This document shows, piece after piece, positions 18,020 through 27,787 of a stretch of DNA of 64,000 nucleotides. The stretch comes from Zymoseptoria tritici IPO323 (Eukaryota > Ascomycota > Dothideomycetes > Mycosphaerellales > Mycosphaerellaceae): positions 1,736,001-1,800,000 of the forward strand of contig NC_018217.1 in NCBI RefSeq assembly GCF_000219625.1, read 5' to 3'. Made by a program: the position numbers and the translations under genes. The notes under the pieces were generated by a model. That model searched no databases, had not been told where the DNA came from, and saw nothing but the letters and a program-made list of their open reading frames with translations. The first letter of the stretch is position 1, and every line of letters begins with the position of its first letter.

Positions 18020-19198
18020 TATGTCGTAGAATGTACTAGTAGTCTACGACTTTTATATACAGTTCGTATATATGTTACTAGGCTATAAGGGATTAGTAAA
18101 CGATATATTAGTCCTTAATACTACCTCGAAGAAGGGCTTTAAGGTGCCGGCTAGTAAGTACTACCTCGTAGACGGAGGTTACTCTAAGAAGAATCGCCGT
18201 ATGCTAGTACTATATCCGAAGACTCGCTATTACTTACGTAAGTTCGAGGCTACGTAGTAGAAGCCGCGTATAAAGGAAGAGCTATTTAACCTCCGTTACG
18301 CGTAATACCGTAACTATATTAAGCGTATCTTCGGCATTAATAAGCTACGCTAGAAGTGCCTTACGAACAGCGCTAATAAGGGCTATAGTATCCGTATAAA
18401 TGCTCGCTTTATCGTCTGCTACTACGTATTATATAACTTTATATATACTAATAGCTAGTCGCTAAACTCCGAGGGTTAGAACTAGAGACCGGCGAATGTT
18501 AATGTCGGCTTCCTTAGTCGTAACGAGGCTAGTAATAGAGTTCCTAAGGGAGTATAAGATGCGGCGATAGTACAACTACGTAACGATATTACGACTACTA
18601 TATAGGAGTAGTATAAGGCGACGATTAATTATAGAGTTAAGTAATAAAGGTAGAAGGTATAAGGAAACGTAAACTCGAAGAATTAGATAACTTCTTAATT
18701 AGTTATATAGTTTAAGGAAGGAAGTATTAGGAGAAAGTGCTAGATTCTAATACCTCTCGATGTTACCTCTTATTAGCTCCTACCTAATTAGGAAATTTCC
18801 CTACTAAAATGTTAAAACACCTCTACTAAAATTAATAGTATATACTATACTAGGACTTTTATATACATTTTGCCGTATATAGCCTCCCGACCGCTCCTCT
18901 ACCCCTTAATTAGTTACCCTCTTAGACCGTACGTCTAAATTCGAGCTTTAGCTCTAACCTTAATTCTATACTATTTCTTAACCCTTCTACCTTTACCGAT
19001 ATTAATAACCGCCCTACGACGACGCCTACGAATACTACGACGGATTCTACTAACTCGACTACGACGGATAATCCCCTACGAGCCCCGATACTAGCTAACC
19101 GCTTAGCGTAAGAGATAGAAGCTACTAATAATAATAAGGAAGCGGACTTAGAAGCGGCTACTATTAAGGAAGTAAACATAGAAGAGGCGTCTTACCGC

Positions 19199-19228
19199 GC
19201 GGCGGCGGCGGCGGCGGCGGCGGTAGTA
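19199..19228. repeat. (GGC)n microsatellite
   Basis: About nine consecutive GGC units inside the Harbinger element. They encode Pro on the minus strand. Confidence 0.85.
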
Positions 19229-19229
19229 T

Positions 19230-20230
19230 AAGATCCTTCTCGGCCTTAACCTTCTACTTTACCTAATACTCGAGGAAATTACTAGCTATACTAGTAACGA
19301 GCTCTACGTTCTTACTCGCTAGTAATACTTTCTTAATAAATAAGAACCTATCCTTATCCGATAGCTTCTTAAACGCCTTATACTCCTAGTATTTTATAAC
19401 CGCCTAAGTTAACGCCGACTACGGAGCTACCGGTATACGAGTCCTCGATATACTATATACTTCTACGGTACGTCGCTACGACGTAGAGGATACTATTAAT
19501 ACTTAGCTCTTAATATCGAAGTCCGGACTATCTATTAAGGACATTACCCTCTCGTAAATACGCCGTAGCTCCTTAGTCTTACTCGAACTCGCTAACGGAG
19601 TTTTAGGTATAGGAGTCTATCGTTTCGTAGGCCTATTATCTATCTCTTTAACCTTATCGTCGTCTACCGGCTCCGCGGATTCCTCGTCCTCAAGTTCCCT
19701 AGGCGGCGGTATATCCCCTATAAGCTTATCCGGCTCTATAGCCTTATCGCTAGTCGCTAAGTTATTAGCCTATATATACTCGTATTACTCTACGTAGAGC
19801 GGTAGCTTCGACTAGAACTTCTTATAGTACGAGTACTTAGTATAGTGCTCGTCTTCCTTCTCTTTTATTAACCGTAGTAGACTATTAATTAGAGAGCTCT
19901 AGCCGCTAATATAAGATAGATAGTTAGTATATGCCTTCTACTACTTCTTACTATTACCGATCTTGTTCTTAGTCTACTTCGCGGTAACCGTTACGCTATA
20001 CTTATTATCCTTAGATAACCGCGTCGTAAGCTCTAAGATATCCGACTATCTAAAGCCGTACGCCTTTATTATCTTACCCTTATCTTTAAGCATACGGCAT
20101 ATATTAAAGAGCTCTTTAACTATCTCCTTTAGCTACTTAAACTTCTGTTTTAAAGCCTCCGTAGCGCTACGTTTCGGTAGTATAGTATTAGCGGTAGAAG
20201 GGCGGTTAGGTAAATCGAGGGCGATGCAAT
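19230..20230 (-). pseudogene. second Harbinger gene (Myb/SANT-like helix protein), RIP-mutated
   Basis: On the minus strand a long frame is interrupted only by TAG/TAA codons of the kind RIP produces. Near 19960-19830 it reads KAYTNYLSYISG, SSLINSLLRLIKEKEDE and YSYYKKF with Trp-position stops, resembling the Myb/SANT-like DNA-binding domain of the accessory protein that PIF/Harbinger elements carry beside the transposase. An acidic linker (ELEDEESAEPVDDD) and a helical region (KAFKKLSDKDRFLFIKKVLL, ~19370) follow. A Pro tract encoded by GGC repeats (19199-19228) marks the end. The family assignment is moderate because the domain is damaged. Confidence 0.6.
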
Positions 20231-20450
20231 AGTAGCTAATAGTAGTAATATATAGACTAATAATATATAGAAGAACGCGATATACGATACGATAGCAACA
20301 CGAGCTATACTACACCGCTAAGCCGACTAACTCTAGATAGTATAGCACTATTGTGTGCATTATCCGAGGGGTAAACAACACACACTATTATTAAGACACT
20401 ATGAAACTAACTATTACCATTATTACCATTATAGCGATAATGACCAGGAA

Positions 20451-20462
20451 GTAAACAAGGCC
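20451..20462 (-). repeat. Harbinger right terminal inverted repeat
   Basis: GTAAACAAGGCC, followed by the TTA target copy at 20463-20465. The adjacent ~100 bp are less RIP-mutated than the interior. Confidence 0.9.
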
Positions 20463-20476
20463 TTAATCGCGTACTA

Positions 20477-22686
20477 CTACCACAGGCTCAGATCACCCGG
20501 CGCAAGAGAACCAAGACCACTTGGACCGTCCGCCATACCATAGTCAGTATCGGCATCTGTCGCTGAGGTTGACATCTGCCCGCCATCAAAGGACGCTTTC
20601 TTGCTTCCAGGCTGGTACAAGGGCTACAGAACAACAAAGTCAGCAAGGCACGTCTTTCAAGAGTCCACACAACATACCGTCAGTGCGTCCAAACACTCAG
20701 AGGCGGTTGCACTTAACAATGCAAGATTCATCAACAGCTCTTTGGCCCGCCGATTCGCCGCCTGGGCGTCTCTCAAAAATTCACCGTCGGAACTTCCAAG
20801 CTCCACAATGAGCAGGGCCATGTGGGCGTAAACGAGCACCTCCACGGCGTTAAAGTATGCTTCGTTGAACTGGTACCGTTGCTGAAGCTCACTGGCTACG
20901 CTGACCGCGCCCAGAGCTGCTTGCACACACTTTTTCCCGAATGTATAGGCTTCCGACTTCCGGTCCGACAAGGGTTGCGCCAAGTGGTGTACGAATGGCG
21001 TGAATAAGAGCAATTGCGCGTGATGATGCGCATAGCAAAGAAGAAGTTGCGATCTGCTCAGCATCGTGAGTGGACGAAAGGAAGCAGTATCGAGATCATT
21101 GACTGACCTCTCCACGCTTCCTAGCCCACTGTTGATGAATGAGCAGTTGTTCGCCCACGTCTCAAGCTCTTCGTTGGCCTCGTGGAGCGACTTGACAGGC
21201 ACCCCAAAGACTGGTGCGCCGGACGCCGAGAGTGATGTCCTTCCGCGATACAATTTGTCCACGGCACGATGAACGACGCTGGCTAGCTTGTAGTGCGCAT
21301 CGGCGAGCATCAGCTCCTCTTCTTTGCCAGACTCAAGGGCCGAGAGCGGCGCGTTGTCGACCACGCTCGAAAAGTGACTTGGGAGACCGAGTGCGCTGGA
21401 CGCATACACGTCCATGGTTCGCACCGCTGACCAAATCCTTTGTCGCATCGCCAGTTCTTCTTTCGGAAATCCCGGTATGACTTCGTGCAGTCCCATGCGC
21501 AGCGCACCGCTTGCTGCTGCACTCACATATGCGTGGAATCTGGTCTGTGCGGACACCGATTTGAGGTAAATGGCGAGACAAAGTGTGGTTTGCAACGCCG
21601 AAAGGCTCCTCTCGCAGTTTCCTAAAGGCACCGCATCCCGAGCTGCGGCAAAGTATGACAGACTGCGCAACGTCAGTTTGGCCCTCGCAGCGATGAAGAC
21701 GAAACACGTACCCTTGCATATTATGCTCCTCAGCCATGCTCCCAGTGATCTCGAATCGCTGCCCGAGAGCAATCAGAGCGTATATCAGTGCCAGATCATC
21801 CCTGTCCGACTCTTCTGCGCCGTTGCTACTTGTATTGTAGACGCGATACAATATGGCCTCAATCTGCGATTTCCCAACAAAATGCCACAGAGGCAAGGCT
21901 TCCTGGAACGCCAGCTCGATCCATGCCACCAAGCGGTCCTTTTGCGGAAGTACGGGATGCCCTGCACCACCAGTTGGGAAGCCATCGAGGCTGAAAGGAG
22001 AGTCCAGCGCCTGCATAATCTTCAGAGCGGACTCTTGTCGATGAGACCCACCGGGTCGGGGAAGGTCGTAACAGAAGTTGCAAAGTTGACGAAGCAAGTC
22101 AATTCCAAACGCTTTCCCTCGAGGCTCTTTGGTGACGGTCTCGACGAGCAAAGCGGTCTGCTCGGGCGTTCGGCCTGTCGAAGGTAAGCTGCGTGGAGCT
22201 GACTGCATGGAGCTAACGGACTCGGCGGATGGTCCTGTCTGGTCGGGCGAACTGTCACCAGCAAAGGCTGTCGATGAGGAAGTTGGAGAGATGCCATCGA
22301 CCGCACGATTTCGAGCTTCGAATTCGAGATCCTCGACCTGTTTGGACAAGCTCGCGACGTTGGACTCGAGGTGGGCGACGTATGCCGGGCCTCGCGCCTG
22401 CTTGACTGCTTGGCCGTACGAGCATGATAATCTGCAATCCGATGTCAGTCTTTGGCCTATCTGCGACATCCTACCACTGACCCTATTGCTTTGCAAGCAC
22501 TGCAGTTCGTTTGTCCATCGCAGCGAGCCTTCCTCCTTCGGCATTGATCGCACTAGGGCCTCGTCAGCTGTCGTTCAAAGCGAACGCATCGTGTGGTTTT
22601 AGACTCACAGCTCGAGACACACGTTTTCGTGCGAGCCTGGGATCAATGTCTGAATTCGTTGTTGAGCTTTGCTGCGAGGAATCCAT
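20477..22686 (-). CDS. Zn2Cys6 (zinc binuclear cluster) transcription factor
   Basis: Five exons give 666 residues: 22686-22609, 22552-22482, 22431-21712, 21662-20678, 20623-20477. All joins keep phase, have GT-AG ends (GTGAGT, GTCAGT, GTACGT, GTATGT donors) and introns of 49-56 bp. The Zn2Cys6 cluster (residues 27-53, CX2CX6CX5CX2CX6C) is created only by joining exons 1-3: SRACDQCRRRKARC, then NCSACKAIG, then LSCSYG. A coiled-coil dimerisation segment (AYVAHLESNVASLSKQVEDLE) follows, then a fungal_trans middle domain in exons 3-4 (LYALIALGQRF-type helices, ALRMGLHEV, RIWSAVRTMDVYASSALGLP). It would be a nuclear regulator; the cluster resembles the XlnR/AmyR-like group, but the target pathway cannot be told. 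The stop codon lies only 15 bp from the Harbinger end. Confidence 0.9.
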
Positions 22687-24854
22687 ATTGCGAAAAGATG
22701 TTGCCTTTGCCTCGCCCCGAAAGGCCGCAAGGACCGAAAGTTCGTCAAGCTGGAGTGCAATGGGTGCAACAAGCTCAATCGCTTTGCTTCGAGCTCTTGG
22801 CTGTGCGGTGGACAACCGATTTGGGAGCAAGCTGTTCGTCTGCTAGGCAAGAATAGCCAATATCAGGTTCATTGTTGGACCGTTACCCGAGGACTGTCAC
22901 CAGGAAAGACGAGAGGAAGCAAGTAACACACGAGAGATGGTTGTTGTCTGGCTGCGGTTTGCCACAACTATCTTCTTCATGATTCGGATTTCCAACGCAG
23001 GTGCGGGAACTGCCAATGTCTCAAATATTCTGCACATTAGCAATAATACAAGAAGAAGCCACTAAATCCGAGAGCCACGCCGCAGCGCCCGCCGAAATTC
23101 CGAGAGCCATTCACATGAGATTCCGAGATATCACGACCCATACTTCGGCAAGTGAGGTCCAGATAACCGCGTACGCGGCTTAGAGATGAACGCTTCCCTC
23201 TCTGCTATGCATAACGGAGCCATACCCGAAGGCATAATTCGGTGGCAAAGGAGGTAAGGACACGCTGTTTACAAAGCCCGAATGCGCGGGAAACTCTGCT
23301 CATTGGTCTTGTCCAAGTTTGGGTTCAAGAGAGCCAGACGAATAGCAACGGTGGACAAGTCGCCCGATCGGCGCCGACAAGCCCGACATTGTTCAGCTCT
23401 TTGAACCTCCGAATGTCGTCGCTGTGAATTGTGGACAGCAAATATGTTGCAAACGAAAAGACGTTAGAAGACAGCTCCGCACGCATACAACAAGAGTTCA
23501 ATCAAGACATTCTTCGAGTGCCACTGAGATCTCCCTGGCCATCTCGACGACAACAAAGAAGCCTTGAAGTGGGCGGAAGAATCCAGGGGTCTTACGGGCC
23601 TCGCTCCGCGCCCGGCTTTCTGTGTGGAGACACGGTCTTTCTGCAGAGGCCGTGACATCACCTGAAGGATCAGAAGAACTGCATACTGCACAGTTCGCTT
23701 TGGCAACGAGACGAGATGCACTTCACAATGATTGCAGGATTGTGGCACTGCGCAGCAATCTCTGCACTCCTGCTCGATAAGATGGCTATGTCTCAAGAAA
23801 GCGAAAGCAATGATGACAGTTTCTCATGTTGACGATGCAGATCACTCGGATAAGTCGGGGCCTTCCAGCTCAACAATTCGTTTTTCTCCTAGTCGGCAGC
23901 TGGCCATTAGGGCTGATTCGCAGATTCAGACTGCAAAATTGATGGCGCGTTCAACAGGGCGATAGAAGTAGCCATCGACGAGTCGGAAGATTGCCCTCCA
24001 TGGCGTGACAACCTGAAGATGGTCAACTGCATGGCAACACGTTCCAGCAAACCCTCAAGAATCCTCACAATCGAGATGGCGACGTGGCCCGCTGTCATGT
24101 CGAAGTCAAAGATCAATATCTCCTTGCCCGGACTGGACGTTGCAGACTTTCAGCCGCGGCGCGCAGAAGGTTTCGTGCCCTGATCACAGCTGTGTAGATG
24201 TCGAAGAAGCGGGAGGTACCTCATCACAGGTCGCGTTCGAGGTACCTGTGTATACTGTGAGCGAATTTGGTCCGCGCAATGGCCGAGGCAGTCATTATGC
24301 CCATTCTGCAGAACGAGATCTGCATGGAGGCTGTGCAGAAATGGAGTGCAAAATGCTGGTCGGCTGCTGTGCCACGGAGTTGCTTTCACTGTCTTGGCCC
24401 TCGGATTGCTGTTAAATCCTTCCCGATATCCCCGAAACGCCGTGGAAGTTGGGGCCAAAAGGCATTGGAGTATGTTCAAGAAGAGTCTGGTCGGCAATGC
24501 TGGCTTCGTACTGCGTCCCTGGTACCTCAGTGGGCCATTCAGGTACAAAATTTGAATTTTAGAGGCTTGCCGACCAACGATGAAATGTCAACCTTATGCT
24601 TGACCTCCGGTTCTGTCACTGCCGAGATCAATGCCGTGGCCAGGGCTGTCACGGCATAATCAGTTTGGAGCATCCACAACATCGCCGGGAGGTGCCTTGT
24701 ACTCCATGGTCGCGTAGGAGGTGCGATTAGGTCGCTGTACAGAAACTCCTCAAGTGAGTGATAGTGTTGTAGCAACAGTGCTTTATTCTCTCTTGGTACA
24801 CATATGCACAGACTTTGACGCGGTCGGTCACAATACCTTTCGAGTCCTCCCTGC
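22687..24854. other. intergenic region without a supported gene
   Basis: About 2.2 kb of overlapping short frames on both strands. The left part should hold the promoter of the Zn2Cys6 gene. The imperfect repeat GAGGTACCT.../GAGGTACCTGTG occurs near 24213-24248. A 78-codon minus frame at 24539-24775 has a hydrophobic segment but no partner exon I could join. No transposon ends were found. Confidence 0.4.
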
Positions 24855-26018
24855 TCACGCGCCCCCTTGGTTTTCGATGATACCTCGATTGAGCTGCACC
24901 TCTTTCAGAATCCTGTCCGCGCCCTTCTCCACCAGCATTCTTGCAACATCGAAGCCCAGCTCGTTCGCCTGCTCGATATTGCTGACAATTCTTCTCGTCT
25001 CGATCTCCGCTGCATCCTGCCCGTCCAGACTTACCACAATAGCCCGCATGATCAGCTCATCGCTCGCCGTCTCCTCTTTCTTCTTTTCGGTGGCAGCACC
25101 CGTAACGTGGCTGTAGTCCTCTGCCGGCTTGATACCAACGCCAACGCTCGGAGCTGTCAGGTTGTTCCTCGTCACCCACTGCGTCTCTACCCCGATAGGC
25201 ACCGAGCAACCTCCTTCCAATGTTCGCATGAGTTGCCGCTCCGCGAAGGCTTGGCGCATGGTGCGATCGTCGCCGATTCTGGAGAGCAGCTCGATTGTCC
25301 GTGTGTCGTCTTTTCGCGTCTCGATTCCCAGTGCTCCCTGCCCTACAGCATGTAGCATACCTCCGTTCTCTTTCGAGAGAAACACATTGATGCGATCAGA
25401 CATGCCCAAACGTTCGAGCCCAGCGACAGCAATGCAAATGGCCGAGTAGTCACCATTTGGATCGTCCAGTTTGGCCAATCGTGTCCCAATGTTCCCTCGG
25501 ACATCCTTGAACTGCAGTTGAGGATAGTGTCGCTTGAGTTGAGCTGTTCTTCGCAGACTTGACGTGCCCACGATCGCACCCTCGGGCAAATCGCTCAATC
25601 CACGCACTTTGCCCACCAGGTCAGGCTTGAGCACCAACGCATCTCTTGGGTCTTCCCGCTTCGTCACACATGTCAGATCGAGCTCGGCAGGGAGTTGTGT
25701 GGGCATATCCTTCAGACTGTGGACGATCAGGTCTAGCTCTTTGCTCTCCAGCAGCACTTCCAGCTCTTGCGTCCATAGGGCCTTCTCGTTGAACTTGTGC
25801 AATGCGGTCTTTTGATTGTTGTCGCCGGTAGTGCTCATCGCGTGGATCTCAAAGTTGTGCTCTGGCCATGCTGCTCGAAGGCTCTTGACTACTTCGTCGG
25901 CTTGCACTCTCGCAAGCATTGATCTTCTGGTGCCGACATGGAAGGTCTGCGTTGTGGGAGTCTCGTGGGCGGTCTTGAGCACGACGTGCAGGTCGTCGGA
26001 TGGAGTAGCGGTTGACAT
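24855..26018 (-). CDS. HEM3: porphobilinogen deaminase (hydroxymethylbilane synthase)
   Basis: A single-exon 387-residue cytosolic enzyme that condenses four porphobilinogen molecules to hydroxymethylbilane in haem synthesis. Visible motifs are HVGTRRSMLARVQA (~27-40), VHSLKDMPTQLP (~99, with the catalytic Asp region), VGTSSLRRTAQL (~150, substrate-binding Arg pair), FKDVRGNIGTRL (~170), HAVGQGALGIE (~240) and the cofactor loop EGGCSVPIG (~266) whose Cys carries the dipyrromethane cofactor. The start is the second in-frame Met (MSTATPSDD), 32 codons inside the open frame, and gives a length close to the family. It is divergent from the eIF4E-family gene. Confidence 0.95.
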   Translation of the reverse strand: MSTATPSDDLHVVLKTAHETPTTQTFHVGTRRSMLARVQADEVVKSLRAAWPEHNFEIHAMSTTGDNNQKTALHKFNEKALWTQELEVLLESKELDLIVHSLKDMPTQLPAELDLTCVTKREDPRDALVLKPDLVGKVRGLSDLPEGAIVGTSSLRRTAQLKRHYPQLQFKDVRGNIGTRLAKLDDPNGDYSAICIAVAGLERLGMSDRINVFLSKENGGMLHAVGQGALGIETRKDDTRTIELLSRIGDDRTMRQAFAERQLMRTLEGGCSVPIGVETQWVTRNNLTAPSVGVGIKPAEDYSHVTGAATEKKKEETASDELIMRAIVVSLDGQDAAEIETRRIVSNIEQANELGFDVARMLVEKGADRILKEVQLNRGIIENQGGA

Positions 26019-26509
26019 GATCGCGCGATTAGAGTCTGCTGTACGCAGTTGTATCGTTCTGGACCGCTGTGTGATGTCCACAAGCATTACTCCGTACTGC
26101 TCCCTCGGTTCCAAAATTGCGAGCTTGCAGCCCGATCACCCCCACCAGATCTCCTCAGCCACATGCGAACCCACGACTCAGACTCTCCAACCTATCGTCA
26201 TCCCTGTCAGTCGCGTTTGCGAAAACATGCATGCTCGTCCACCCGACATGACAGGCGACTGTCCATCTTCATGTCTTCCTCTTCCTTCATTCATCGACTT
26301 CACGCACTTCTCCTTCGCTGATTCTAGGCTCAGCCATCGACAATCCAACAACAGCTGGCTCTCTTTAAGTCCTTTGTCCTCGTTTCAGTACATACCCAGA
26401 ACGTACCTTATCCATCAACAATTTACGATCAGCGTTCTTTGTTCGCAATCTATTCTTCTCCTTCAACTCCAAACCATCTTCACTTCAATTCAATCTTCCC
26501 AGCAGAACA
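26019..26509. promoter_or_regulatory. shared divergent promoter region HEM3 / eIF4E
   Basis: About 490 bp separate the two divergent start codons, so both promoters lie here. The right half (26270-26509) is rich in pyrimidines on the + strand (CTTCCTCTTCCTTC and similar), as in many filamentous-fungal promoters and leaders. No TATA box stands out. Confidence 0.5.
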
Positions 26510-27319
26510 ATGTCGAGCCTTTCTCCGCAAAAATTCTCCGATTCGCCAACAGACGATGGCTCGCCAACAGCCTCATCGCCCGCTCGTGGCGCCGAGATGA
26601 TCAATTTCCTTCAAACTCGCCTGCAAAAGAACCGCGCACCTCCTCTCGTCCACAGCTGGGACTTCTGGCACGACCGTCAAGATCGCGCACCGACTCCCAA
26701 CACACAAGCAACATCTCCTGCCAGCTATGAGGTCCGACTCGAACCGCTTGCAAACATCTCAGACGTCAAACAATTCTGGGCTGTGTTCAACAACTTCGAC
26801 GTCACGCAACTAAAGCTTCGTGACTCCGTCCATCTATTCCACCGCGGTGTGAAGCCTGTGTGGGAGGATCCACGGAATGCAAGAGGTGGAAGCTGGACAT
26901 TTCGCGTGCCGAAGAACCATGCGAGCGAATTCTGGAAAGAGGTGTGCATGATGGCGATTGGAGAGAAACTTCAGGCAGCGGTAGACGAGCCGGATCGAAC
27001 GATATTCAGGGACGACATCTGTGGTGTGAGTTTGGGAGTGAGGTTCAACAGCATGCTGGTGCAGATCTGGAATCGAGATGGAGGACACGAGAAGGGCATT
27101 GAGAGGATTGTGCAGACGCTGATGGAGAACATTTCTCCGGAAATGCAACCTAAGGAGGGATCTTACTATTACAAGAAGCACTCTGAGCATGCTGGTTTCG
27201 GCGCGAGCAATGTACCTGCGTTGGCGCCGCCGCCACTGCAGGCGGACAACAGACCACTTCGCCAGAGCCAGCTTGGTCTTGAAGTGCAGTCAATCGACGC
27301 TGTGATGCAAGGACCGTGA
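26510..27319 (+). CDS. eIF4E-family cap-binding protein
   Basis: A single-exon 269-residue protein. After a Ser/Pro-rich N-terminus (~1-45), the eIF4E fold begins at VHSWDFWHDR, which retains both Trp residues of the first conserved pair. It continues with ISDVKQFWAVFNNF, LFHRGVKPVWEDPRNARGGSW (cap-stacking Trp and the Glu-Asp pair), then FWKEVCMMAIGE, DDICGVSLGVRF and VQIWNRDGG. The C-terminal SYYYKKHSEHAGF is characteristic of Pezizomycotina members. It would bind the mRNA 5' cap and recruit eIF4G; a repressive 4EHP-like role cannot be excluded, although the retained Trp residues favour a canonical cap-binding class. Confidence 0.92.
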   Translation: MSSLSPQKFSDSPTDDGSPTASSPARGAEMINFLQTRLQKNRAPPLVHSWDFWHDRQDRAPTPNTQATSPASYEVRLEPLANISDVKQFWAVFNNFDVTQLKLRDSVHLFHRGVKPVWEDPRNARGGSWTFRVPKNHASEFWKEVCMMAIGEKLQAAVDEPDRTIFRDDICGVSLGVRFNSMLVQIWNRDGGHEKGIERIVQTLMENISPEMQPKEGSYYYKKHSEHAGFGASNVPALAPPPLQADNRPLRQSQLGLEVQSIDAVMQGP

Positions 27320-27787
27320 TAGCGATATTTGACGGGTGGAGGACGGTCTGGAACGCATGGGCAAGCGCAGGGACGAGGCTGAGAATGTCACTCGCTGCGG
27401 CAATGTACGGGCGATGTATGCTGTGGTATGAAAGACGAGGGTCTTGTTAGAGCTGAGCTGGAAGTATGATATCGATACCTTCACAATGAATGAAGCTCAA
27501 ACAGGGGACTCAGCCGCCTGTGGCTGTAGTCAATAAGGTAAATGACAAGCTTGATAATTCCTCTCGACTCAAGTCTCGCTGTTCTGTCCCGTCTGGATGC
27601 TATTTATTTCGTAGGACGCTGACGTAGCAGGCGCGCACGATTCGTGTTTCCTCTTGCCGGACCCAAGCCCGCTCTCTTGCCCCGCGTAGAACTATCCTGG
27701 CGTCGCGAAGTCAAAAACGCGTACCGTAGCTTTCTCCCATGTATTTCATCTCGGCTCAAAACACAGCTACATTCATACACCGCCGTC
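27320..27787. other. intergenic spacer
   Basis: About 470 bp with the 3' UTR of the eIF4E gene and the promoter of the BRCT gene. No other feature was seen. Confidence 0.5.

Larger units (their letters stand above)
14840..18470 (+). pseudogene. Harbinger DDE_Tnp_4-type transposase, interrupted and RIP-mutated
   Basis: Two coding segments (about 14850-15239 and 18020-18470) read in one frame once the nested LTR element and one GCTAG copy are disregarded. The first carries a helix-turn-helix-like HSTRGFYIYIKKI region, then FKDYLGALDGLYVPIKV with the first catalytic Asp of DDE_Tnp_4 (the usual form is F.D..GAIDGTH..I). The second carries VNDILVL (second Asp region), KYYLVDGGY, a KP.....ELFNLRYA segment and IKRIFGINK, the conserved C-terminal block. 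Several TAA/TAG codons occur where the family has Gln or Trp, the result expected of C-to-T changes at CpA/TpG. It cannot encode an active enzyme as it stands. Confidence 0.88.
14329..20462 (+). mobile_element. PIF/Harbinger DNA transposon, RIP-degraded, with a nested gypsy insertion
   Basis: The element is delimited by perfect 12-bp terminal inverted repeats (GGCCTTGTTTAC at 14329-14340, its reverse complement at 20451-20462). The repeats continue imperfectly inward as AATAATGGTAATAATGG-like sequence. It is flanked by the TTA target duplication (14326-14328, 20463-20465) characteristic of PIF/Harbinger. Inside are a DDE transposase (+ strand, split) and a second gene (- strand). The sequence is almost free of CA and TG dinucleotides and rich in TA, and the coding frames are broken by TAA/TAG where Gln or Trp codons are expected: a RIP signature. 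Without the 2775-bp nested element and its 5-bp duplication, the original length is about 3.35 kb. Confidence 0.92.

Noticed and set aside
18922..19179. 85-codon minus-strand frame inside the Harbinger element
   Set aside because: It lies in RIP-mutated sequence beyond the Pro tract; the neighbouring minus frame explains the coding signal better.
24539..24775. 78-codon minus-strand frame with a hydrophobic segment
   Set aside because: No family resemblance and no exon partner in frame that keeps a believable protein.
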